Assembly: GCA_963739435.1 (NCBI GenBank)
Contig: CAVUAN010000025.1
Location: forward strand, 34,579 to 98,578
Source: CAVUAN01 sp963739435
GTDB taxonomy: Bacteria > Acidobacteriota > Thermoanaerobaculia > UBA5066 > Gp7-AA6
Direction: 5' to 3'
DNA: 64,000 nucleotides
This document shows, piece by piece, positions 53,110 through 59,970 of the stretch (its first letter is position 1; each line of letters opens with the position of its first letter). The notes beneath the pieces are model-generated. The model ran no database searches. It saw only the letters and a list, made by a program, of their open reading frames with translations, and had not been told where the DNA came from. Both the position numbers and the translations under genes were made by a program.

Positions 53110-54837
53110 TCAGAACAGGCTTCCGGCCTTCATCAGGAGGTGCTCGACGACGGGGCCGAGCGCGAAGGCCGGGAAAAAGGTGAGGGCGCCGACGATCAGG
53201 ATGACGCCGACGAGCAGGATCGAGAAGATCGGACCCGTGACCGGGAACGTGCCGGCCGATTCCGGAACTCTCTTCTTGGCTGCGAGCGAGCCCGCAATCC
53301 CGAGGATGGGGATCAGCATGAAGAAGCGGCCGAAGAACATGTCGAAGCCGAGAGTCACGTTGTAGAAGAGGGTATTGGCGTTCAGGCCGGCAAATGCCGA
53401 GCCGTTGTTGCCGGCGCCGGACGTGTACGCATACAAGATTTCCGTGAAGCCGTGGGGCCCCTTGTTGTTCAGGGACGAGAGCCCGGCCGGCAAGACGGAA
53501 GCAGCGGCGGACAATCCAAGGATCGAGAGGGTCAGGATGAGAACGGAGAGCATCGCGAGCTTGACCTCGTGCGCTTCGATCTTCTTTCCGAGGTACTCGG
53601 GCGTGCGGCCGACCATCAGTCCGGCGATGAACACCGAGAGGACGATGAAGAGAAACATCCCGTAGAGGCCAGCGCCGACGCCGCCGAAGATGACCTCTCC
53701 GGTGGCGATGTTGGCCAGAGGAACCAGGCCTCCCAGCGGCGTGTAAGAGTCGTGCATCGAGTTGACGGCGCCGCACGAAGCGTCGGTCGTAACGGTCGCA
53801 AAGAGTGCGGAATCGCCGATCCCGAACCGAACCTCCTTGCCCTCCATGTTGCCGCCCGTTCCGCCCTCGGTCGGCAACGAGGCCACGCCGAGCTTCTGGT
53901 GTATGGGGTTGCCCCGCTGCTCGAAGACGTTGGCGGTGACGGCGCCGACGATAAAGAGCAGGGCCATTGCGGCGAAGACCGCCCATCCGTGCTTGACCGA
54001 GCCCGTCATCCGTCCCAGCGTGTTGGTCAGACCCGCGCCGATTGCGAAGATGAGGACGATCTCGAGGAAGTTGGTGCCCGGCGTGGGGTTTTCGTAGGGG
54101 TGGGCGGAGTTGGCGTTGAAGAACCCGCCTCCGTTCGTGCCGAGCTCCTTGATGGATTCCTGCGACGCCACGGGCCCCTGGGGAATCTTCTGTGTTTGGC
54201 CTTCCACCGTCTTGACTACCACGTCGGCCTGGAAGTTCTGCACGACGCCGCGCGAAACGAGAAAAAGGGCCGCGACGAGCGAGACCGGAAGCAGCAGCCA
54301 GAGGATCGACCGGGTGCAGTCGAACCAGAAGTTCCCGATGCCGGCCGCCTTCTCGCGCGCGACCCCGCGGATCACGGCCACGGCGATCGCGATGCCGGTG
54401 GCAGCGGAGAGGAAGTTGTGGAGGGCGAGGCCGGCCATCTGCGTCAAGTGAGACATCGTCGACTCGCCCGAATACCCCTGCCAGTTCGTGTTTGTCGTGA
54501 AGGAGATTGCCGTGTTCCATGAGGAATCCGGCGAGACGGGCCCGAACCCGTTGGGATTGAAGGGGAGGAAGTTCTGGAGCCGCTGCATCGCGTAGAGGAT
54601 GACGAGCGAAGCGGCGTTGACGACGAGCATCGTCACGGTCCACTCGATCCATCCCTGGTCTTTCTGCGCGTCGACGCCGCAAATTCGGTAGATGCCCCGC
54701 TCGAGCGGCTTGAGGACGGGGTCGAGAAGCGTCTTCTCTCCCGCAAAGACCCTCTTCATGTACCCGCCGAGCAGGGGCGTGATCATCATGATCAGCCCGA
54801 GATAGACGGCGAGCTCGAGCAGTTGAATACCCGTCAT
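53110..54837 (-). CDS. kdpA: K+-transporting ATPase subunit A
   Basis: 575-residue channel-like subunit with about ten helices and four pore loops: NTNWQGYSGESTMSHL, GTNGGGFFNANSAHPYENPT, MHDSYTPLGGLVPLANI and YTSGAGNNGSAFAGLNANTL, each with the Gly filter residue. It receives potassium and passes it to KdpB. The ATG at 54837 is four bases from the kdpF stop. Confidence 0.97.
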   Translation of the reverse strand: MTGIQLLELAVYLGLIMMITPLLGGYMKRVFAGEKTLLDPVLKPLERGIYRICGVDAQKDQGWIEWTVTMLVVNAASLVILYAMQRLQNFLPFNPNGFGPVSPDSSWNTAISFTTNTNWQGYSGESTMSHLTQMAGLALHNFLSAATGIAIAVAVIRGVAREKAAGIGNFWFDCTRSILWLLLPVSLVAALFLVSRGVVQNFQADVVVKTVEGQTQKIPQGPVASQESIKELGTNGGGFFNANSAHPYENPTPGTNFLEIVLIFAIGAGLTNTLGRMTGSVKHGWAVFAAMALLFIVGAVTANVFEQRGNPIHQKLGVASLPTEGGTGGNMEGKEVRFGIGDSALFATVTTDASCGAVNSMHDSYTPLGGLVPLANIATGEVIFGGVGAGLYGMFLFIVLSVFIAGLMVGRTPEYLGKKIEAHEVKLAMLSVLILTLSILGLSAAASVLPAGLSSLNNKGPHGFTEILYAYTSGAGNNGSAFAGLNANTLFYNVTLGFDMFFGRFFMLIPILGIAGSLAAKKRVPESAGTFPVTGPIFSILLVGVILIVGALTFFPAFALGPVVEHLLMKAGSLF

Positions 54838-54841
54838 GGCC

Positions 54842-54931
54842 TCAAACCTCCTCCGCCTTCAACAGGGCGCGGAGCAGGTACCAGATGAGAAGCACCGTGA
54901 CGGCCAGACCCAGAATGTCTTCCCAGCCCAT
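54842..54931 (-). CDS. kdpF: KdpF, small subunit
   Basis: 29 residues: ILGLAVTVLLIWYLLRALL forms the single membrane helix, with the usual acidic end KAEEV. Its place directly before kdpA and its size match KdpF, which stabilises the complex in the membrane. Confidence 0.88.
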   Translation of the reverse strand: MGWEDILGLAVTVLLIWYLLRALLKAEEV

Positions 54932-54939
54932 GGCAGCCC

Positions 54940-55023
54940 TCAGATCTTGTCGCAGCGCCGCGTGTAAGCGGCGGCGAGCCAGAACAACAGGATCGCGGTG
55001 ACGAGAAAGACGAGATCGATCAT
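54940..55023 (-). CDS. 27-residue membrane miniprotein before kdpF
   Basis: 27 residues with one helix (IDLVFLVTAILLFWLAAAY) and a basic-polar tail TRRCDKI. ATG at 55023 with GGGAGA upstream, stop at 54940, eight bases before kdpF. It is separate from KdpF, which is also present. I recall similar helix plus CD(R/K)(L/I)-tail reading frames before kdpF in other genomes, so it is probably a real, rarely annotated Kdp accessory peptide. Expression is untested. Confidence 0.65.
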   Translation of the reverse strand: MIDLVFLVTAILLFWLAAAYTRRCDKI

Positions 55024-55039
55024 GAAGGTCTCCCCTCCG

Positions 55040-56014
55040 TCAGGGCACGTTGAATCCGAGCTCGAGAAGCAGGCCGTTGCCCTTCGAGTTGCCATTCCTG
55101 ATCGAATAGGCGCCGTAGAAGACCCACCGTCCGGCCGTGATGATGACCCCCGGGCTCACATAGCCCAGGCTGCTGTTGCCCGTGTACCAGTCGGCGGCGA
55201 GTGTGACGTTCGACGTGATCGGCTGCTCGAGGCCGAAGAGACCTCCGGCCGTGGAGCCCGGAGCGGCGTAGCCCGAGGACGTCCACCAGCCGCCGGCGGT
55301 CAGGCGTGTGTCGGTCGGCAGCTTTACGGCGGCGTGCGCATAAGTCTGGACGGACGGAGTTCCGTCGGTGCTGCCCCGCAGAAAGAACTGCCCGAGCACG
55401 CCGGTGGTCAGAAAGAAGATGTCGGTCTTGAGCGGCTGCCACTTGATGTTGGGAATGGCGACGGGAACCGATCGGCCCGGCGTGACGATGCCGCCGAAGT
55501 TGACGCCGCCCTCGATGTTTGCGCCGAACCCATAGACCCCGCGGATCGGTGCGCCCGTGGCGAACGCGGGATCGCTCGGTCGCCACAGCCAATCGGTTTC
55601 GAGGTACAGCTTGCCTTTGTCGAGCACGTCGGCGGTCGGAACGTTGAAGATTGTCTGCTGAGCCTGAGCCGAGCGAGCCGCCGCAGTTCCGAGGATTGCG
55701 ATGCCCACCAGCCGCGCGAGATGTGTGCGCTGCAGGGCCGCCCGCGCCAGCGGTTTGGCGCGTGAAGAGCGCTCCCGGAGCTCGGCGTTCCACAGAGCCC
55801 GGTGTTCGAAGACCATTTCATCGACCCGCCACAGCACCATAGCCCGGCGCACGCAGAGGACAAAGGCAGCGAAGCCCAGGATTCCCCAGAAGATCGGGCC
55901 CGGCGGGACCGAGGAGCCTCCGGCCAGGCTGGTCCCCAGGAGGGCAGCGACTCCCGCGCCAACCCAGACCGGGGCGTGTCGACGATGCTTCGGTGTGAGA
56001 GGCAGCCAATTCAT
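55040..56014 (-). CDS. Putative beta-barrel envelope protein with internal signal-like segment
   Basis: About 324 residues from the ATG at 56014. Residues 16-61 hold two membrane helices (VWVGAGVAALLGTSLAG; GPIFWGILGFAAFVLCVRRA). Around 96-118 a second signal-like stretch (HLARLVGIAILGTAAARSA) ends AQAQQ. After it come alternating strands rich in aromatics and Gly (KGKLYLETDWLWRPSDPA, GFGANIEGGVNFGGIVTPG, GNGLLLELGFNVP), typical of an outer-membrane barrel. Either the true start is internal, or two genes have fused. It lies between kdpE and the kdpF region on the same strand. Function unknown; perhaps outer-membrane access for potassium (inference). Confidence 0.7.
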   Translation of the reverse strand: MNWLPLTPKHRRHAPVWVGAGVAALLGTSLAGGSSVPPGPIFWGILGFAAFVLCVRRAMVLWRVDEMVFEHRALWNAELRERSSRAKPLARAALQRTHLARLVGIAILGTAAARSAQAQQTIFNVPTADVLDKGKLYLETDWLWRPSDPAFATGAPIRGVYGFGANIEGGVNFGGIVTPGRSVPVAIPNIKWQPLKTDIFFLTTGVLGQFFLRGSTDGTPSVQTYAHAAVKLPTDTRLTAGGWWTSSGYAAPGSTAGGLFGLEQPITSNVTLAADWYTGNSSLGYVSPGVIITAGRWVFYGAYSIRNGNSKGNGLLLELGFNVP

Positions 56015-56103
56015 GAGCTGAGAATCCCGCGCTGCCGGAGAAGAAGTCCGGAAGAAGTTCGAAAGATTGTCGAAAGACGGAGGGGTCCCGACGCGGGTGC
56101 CGG

Positions 56104-56787
56104 CTAGCCCTCGGGGGTGAAGCGGTAGCCGACCCAGGGCTCCGTGCGGAAATAGCGCGGTCGGTTGGGGTCGGGCTCGAGCTTGCGGCGCAGGCTTCCC
56201 ATGTGGACCCGCAGCGTGTCGTTCGAAACACCCGCCGTCGTGCCCCAGACGGCCGCCAGGAGCTGCCGGTGCGTCCAAACGGCGCCGGGCTTGCCGAGCA
56301 TGGTCGCAAGGAGCCCCATCTCCGTCGGCGTCAGGTGGACCTCCTTGCCGCCCCGGCGGACGACACGGGCCTCGAGATCCGCCTCGATGTCGGCCCAGTG
56401 GAAAGGCCCCGGGCGCCCGGAGCGGGGCTCGCCCCGCCGCAGGAGGGCCTTAATCCGGGCAACGAGCTCTGCCACGCCGAAAGGCTTCGTCAGGTAGTCG
56501 TCGGCCCCCGCGTCGAGCAGGCGCACCTTTTCGCGTTCCTCGCTTCGCACAGTGAGGACGAGAATGGGCACGCTCGACGTCTTGCGGATCTCATCGACCA
56601 ACGCCCTGCCGTCGCGGCGCGGCATGGCGAGGTCGGTCACCACGAGGTCGAAGGACCCGTCCGCGAAGAGCCCGAGAGCTTCCTCGCCATCTGAAGCCAG
56701 GGTGACGTCGTGGCCGGCGCGCTCCAGGGCGTCGCGGACGACTTTTCTCAGGCCCGCCTCGTCGTCGACGGCAAGGATCCGGCTCAC
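56104..56787 (-). CDS. kdpE: Response regulator KdpE
   Basis: 227 residues, OmpR-type. Receiver: ILAVDDEAGLRK, phospho-acceptor Asp in LVVTDLAMPRRDG, switch LVLTVRSEE and Lys in YLTKPFG. Winged helix, about 130-225: HLTPTEMGLLATMLGKPG, DTLRVHMGSLRRKLEPD and a final WVGYRFTPEG. All receiver residues are intact. It overlaps the kinase gene by ATGA. It should activate kdpFABC under potassium limitation. Confidence 0.94.
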   Translation of the reverse strand: MSRILAVDDEAGLRKVVRDALERAGHDVTLASDGEEALGLFADGSFDLVVTDLAMPRRDGRALVDEIRKTSSVPILVLTVRSEEREKVRLLDAGADDYLTKPFGVAELVARIKALLRRGEPRSGRPGPFHWADIEADLEARVVRRGGKEVHLTPTEMGLLATMLGKPGAVWTHRQLLAAVWGTTAGVSNDTLRVHMGSLRRKLEPDPNRPRYFRTEPWVGYRFTPEG

Positions 56788-58226
56788 GCTGCCCTCGGGA
56801 TGACGATCTCAAAAAGCGTTCCGCCCGAGGCCGACGAGCCAAGTGTGAGCTCGGCGCCGTTGGCTTCGACGAGGCTCTTGGCAATCGAGAGGCCGAGCCC
56901 CGTGCCGGGCAGGTTGCCGGCGTGCGGCAGCCTGACGAAGCGCTCGAAGACCCGCTCGCGGTCCTCGGGCGGGATTCCGGGGCCGTTGTCCTCGACGCGA
57001 ATGCGCACGTGGGCGTCGCCGGCGACGACCGATACCCGGATCTCGGAGCCGGGAGGGGAGTACCGGGCCGCGTTTTCGAGGCCATGTCCGAGCGCTTCCG
57101 TGAGCTGGGCCGGGTCGACCTCGACCGAGAGCTCGGGTGATGGAACGTCGAGAAAAAGAGAGTGGTCCGCGAGAGACTCGCCGAAGCGGGCCAGGGCCGC
57201 CTCGACGATCTCGCCGCAGGTCACGCGCTCGCGTCGGGGGTGGGCGATGCCCGAGTCGAGCCGCACGACGTCCATGAGCTCACCGATGCGCCGGGCCAGA
57301 GCCGACAGCTCGCTGCGCGCCAGAAGCGAAGTCTCGGTCTTGCCGGACGCGCTCTCCCAGTTCTCGACGGCCGCGCTCGCGGCCGCGACAGGAGTCTTCA
57401 AGTCGTGCGCCAGAGCGGCGAGCAGTGTGGACTTCATCTCTTCGCTCGTCTTGGTCTTTTCCGCCTCGCGGGCCAGAGCCACGAATCTCTCGCGCTCGAG
57501 CGACAGGCCGAGCAGCAGCGCGCAGCCCTCGGCCATGCGCTCGCTCGACGCCATGCCGCGGGCAACGAGCGTTCCGACGCGCTGCACGCCGATGCGAATT
57601 GGAAGATAGATGTCGGTCCCGGAAAGCTTCGACGGAAACGCAGCCGAATTCCCCTGCCGGTAGGCCAGGTCGGCAAGGTCGCGCTGAATGGCGGCGCCCG
57701 GAGTCGCAGCCGCCTCGTGGAGATCGCCCGTGCCGCCCGCCAGCAGGATCGAGACCTGGTCGGCCTGGAGCGCATGGCGCAGGCGGTCGGCCGCGACGCC
57801 CAGCAGAAACTCGCGGGTCGTGTCGGAGAGGAACGCCTGGGAAAGCTGCGTCAGCGTGGCGAGGTCGCGGCGCTCGGCCTCGGCGAGCCTCAGGCGCTCG
57901 CGCGAAAGGGCGGAGAGGTGGCCAATCAGCAGTCCCGAGACGAGGAAGACGAAGAGGGCGGCGACGTTGCGAGGGTCCTGAATCGTGAACGTGTGAATGG
58001 GTGGCAGAAAGAAGAAATTGAAGCCGAGAGTCGCCAGCACGGCGGCGAAGGCTCCGGGGCCGCTCTCCCAGATCCACGCACAGACGAAGACAGCCAGCAG
58101 CAACACGAGGGCAATGGTCGAATCGGCAAGATCCGGCGGAAGGAGCTTCAGCAGGCCGATCGTCGCGAAGACGACGAGAACAGCGGCGGGGTAGCCCGCC
58201 CGGCGATCCAGCAGGCGATGGAGCAT
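56784..58226 (-). CDS. KdpD kinase half (four helices, GAF, histidine kinase)
   Basis: 480 residues matching the C-terminal half of KdpD. Four helices, about 15-110 (AAVLVVFATIGLLKLL, TIALVLLLAVFVCAWIW, FFFLPPIHTFTIQDPRNVAA), form the DUF4118 domain. A GAF-like domain spans about 130-255. HisKA has LLAALAHDLKTPVAAASAAV (His) and the ATPase has GLENAARYSPPG, VEDNGPGIPPEDRERVF and GTGLGLSIAKSLVE. The N-terminal KdpD/Usp sensor is absent here and encoded separately about 6 kb downstream. Overlaps kdpE. It starts 11 bases after the DUF190 gene stop. Confidence 0.92.
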   Translation of the reverse strand: MLHRLLDRRAGYPAAVLVVFATIGLLKLLPPDLADSTIALVLLLAVFVCAWIWESGPGAFAAVLATLGFNFFFLPPIHTFTIQDPRNVAALFVFLVSGLLIGHLSALSRERLRLAEAERRDLATLTQLSQAFLSDTTREFLLGVAADRLRHALQADQVSILLAGGTGDLHEAAATPGAAIQRDLADLAYRQGNSAAFPSKLSGTDIYLPIRIGVQRVGTLVARGMASSERMAEGCALLLGLSLERERFVALAREAEKTKTSEEMKSTLLAALAHDLKTPVAAASAAVENWESASGKTETSLLARSELSALARRIGELMDVVRLDSGIAHPRRERVTCGEIVEAALARFGESLADHSLFLDVPSPELSVEVDPAQLTEALGHGLENAARYSPPGSEIRVSVVAGDAHVRIRVEDNGPGIPPEDRERVFERFVRLPHAGNLPGTGLGLSIAKSLVEANGAELTLGSSASGGTLFEIVIPRAA

Positions 58227-58237
58227 GGTGTTTGGTG

Positions 58238-58606
58238 TCAGCTCCGGCTTGCGGGCGCGTCCAGGGGGCGCTTGCCCGGCGCGTACTTGAGGACCCGCGC
58301 CTTCTCGAGCGTGACGAGACCTTCGGTCACCATCTCGTCGAGGATTGGCAGAAGCCGGTCGATGTGAGCCGGCGTGTCGACGACCTCGATGACGACCGGC
58401 AGATCCTCCGAGAGCCGCAGGATGTGCGATGTGTGAAGGACGCTGCGCGCTCCGAATCCGGCCGTGCCCTGAAAGACGGTAGCTCCGGCGAAGCCTTCCC
58501 GCCGGAGGCGCTCGAGGAGCGCCGACGCCAGAGGCTGGTGATGCCAGCGATCCGACTCGCCGATGAAGATGCGAACCAGGACCTGCTCTCCGTCGAGGAT
58601 GCGCAT
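58238..58606 (-). CDS. DUF190 family protein
   Basis: 122 residues, small alpha-beta fold related to PII-like proteins: EQVLVRIFIGESDRWHHQPL, LRREGFAGATVFQGTAGFGA, LPVVIEVVDTPAHIDRLLPI, VTLEKARVLKY. DUF190 genes are commonly next to crcB, as here (10 bases after it). A regulatory or fluoride-related role is assumed from that pairing; no activity is established. It precedes the KdpD-type kinase closely. Confidence 0.9.
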   Translation of the reverse strand: MRILDGEQVLVRIFIGESDRWHHQPLASALLERLRREGFAGATVFQGTAGFGARSVLHTSHILRLSEDLPVVIEVVDTPAHIDRLLPILDEMVTEGLVTLEKARVLKYAPGKRPLDAPASRS

Positions 58607-58616
58607 TGTTTCTCCT

Positions 58617-59000
58617 TCAGTGGCCGACGAACAGCCGCGCGACCCAGAGCCCGGCCGCGCCGGCGGCGAGACACCCGATGAGCATCAGGGCAATGTTGGC
58701 AAAGGCGTAGAGCCGCGCCCCGTCCTGCAGATACTTCAGAGTCTCGTAATTGAACGCGGAGTACGTCGTGAAGCCGCCCAGCACGCCTGTCGTCAAGGCG
58801 AGGCGCAGCCCGGGAGAAATCAGCTGGGTGGTCAAGCCAACGTGCATGATCGCTCCGATCAGAAAGGAGCCGATCACGTTGACGGCGAGCGTGCCCCAGG
58901 GAAACGAGGTGCCGAGCACGGCGAGCGCCCAGCCGGAGATCAGATACCTTGCGCCCGTTCCGGCGGCCCCGCCCAGACAGACCCAGAGAAACCGGTTCAT
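58617..59000 (-). CDS. crcB: Fluoride channel CrcB/Fluc
   Basis: 127 residues, four helices. Hallmarks are LGGAAGTGARYLISGW, FPWGTLAVNVIGSFLIGA and the phenylalanine/polar track GVLGGFTTYSAFNYETLKYL. It forms a dual-topology dimer that exports fluoride. No fluoride riboswitch is recognisable in the 200 bases upstream. First gene of the unit that continues through DUF190 into the kdp genes. Confidence 0.95.
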   Translation of the reverse strand: MNRFLWVCLGGAAGTGARYLISGWALAVLGTSFPWGTLAVNVIGSFLIGAIMHVGLTTQLISPGLRLALTTGVLGGFTTYSAFNYETLKYLQDGARLYAFANIALMLIGCLAAGAAGLWVARLFVGH

Positions 59001-59521
59001 CCCTTCACCTCAGAAGCGGCGGCTCGCATTATTGACGAGGACGGCCGGCGAGCCGCGGAAACGCAGAAGTTGTCGAGGCCCTGGACGAATTTGCGTCACC
59101 AGGGTCCGGCTTCCCGGCGAGCCGCTTCCCTCGACAGAGAGCAACCACTCTATTTGTAGTGGTTTGCAGGCAGCGGTGTCCCCGGCATGGGCGGGAATGA
59201 GGTTTGCACTACTCGGATGCATGCAAATCCGCGATGACCTGGACACGCTGCCGGAGCTGGCGCCGAAGAGGCGTGGTGAAACCGCACGGACGAAGCGGCT
59301 CCTGGATCGCAATCAAGCGCAAGCCGAGGATGAGACAGTCCGGATGCCGATGAGTGCTCTCGCCTTCTGGCACGACCCCATGAATCCGGACCTCGAGACC
59401 CTGCAGGTTCGGCTGGACCTTCCGCAGAACCCAGACCTGGTCGAGACCGTGCGCCTGAGGCTTGCCCCGAGAATGCCGAGGACGAAGAGACCCTCGTCGG
59501 TCCCTGGCTTCGAGCTAAGTC
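59001..59521. other. 520-base stretch without a convincing gene
   Basis: No named gene recognised. On the minus strand from about 59519 to 59217 there is an open stretch of about 95 codons lacking a usual start codon (contains GLEVRIHGVVPEGESTHRHP and RRQLRQRVQVIADLHASE). The opposite strand is also open. It may be a gene remnant or the upstream region of crcB. Confidence 0.4.
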
Positions 59522-59911
59522 CTAGCGAATCGAAACGGCAATGCCGTTCTCGAAGACGACGGTTTTTCCCACCCTCCGGTAGCTCCACGTCTCCTGCGTC
59601 CGGCCGTTCTCGGTCGTGCCCGTCTGGACATCGTCGGGAGGTCCGAGGAGAGCGCGCACCTGGTCGGGTGTCATGTTCTCCGTGACACCGGCAGCAGGGG
59701 GAGCAGCGGAGTCGGCCGCGTGCGACGCGCTTTCGTTTTCCGCCGCCTTTCGGTCGGCGGTCGCCTTGATGGCCCGCGCCCGCTCGATGGGAGATGCCGG
59801 CCCCGCCCCGGCGTCCGTCGAGGTGCTCTTGAACAGGCCCGACTGGTTCTTGATGAGGTAGAGCCCGATCGCGAGGCCAACCAACAGCAGGAGAAGACGG
59901 GAAGCCCGCAT
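59522..59911 (-). CDS. BamE/SmpA-like domain protein
   Basis: About 129 residues from the ATG at 59911. An N-terminal anchor (ASRLLLLLVGLAIGLYLI) and a charged Ala-rich linker precede a small SmpA/OmlA-like domain at the C-terminus (MTPDQVRALLGPPDDVQTG, RTQETWSYRRVGKTVVFENG). Proteins with this domain sit in or near the BAM complex, but many small secreted proteins share it, so a BamE role is not claimed. Divergent from the YncE-like gene. Confidence 0.75.
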   Translation of the reverse strand: MRASRLLLLLVGLAIGLYLIKNQSGLFKSTSTDAGAGPASPIERARAIKATADRKAAENESASHAADSAAPPAAGVTENMTPDQVRALLGPPDDVQTGTTENGRTQETWSYRRVGKTVVFENGIAVSIR

Positions 59912-59970
59912 CGACGGAGAGAATGCTCTCAAACAGGCCGGACTTCAAGCCTTCGGTGTAGCCTCCCCGT

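Noticed and set aside
58750..59200. Fluoride riboswitch upstream of crcB
   Set aside because: I could not find the conserved riboswitch core in the bases before 59000 on the minus strand. A covariance search would settle it.
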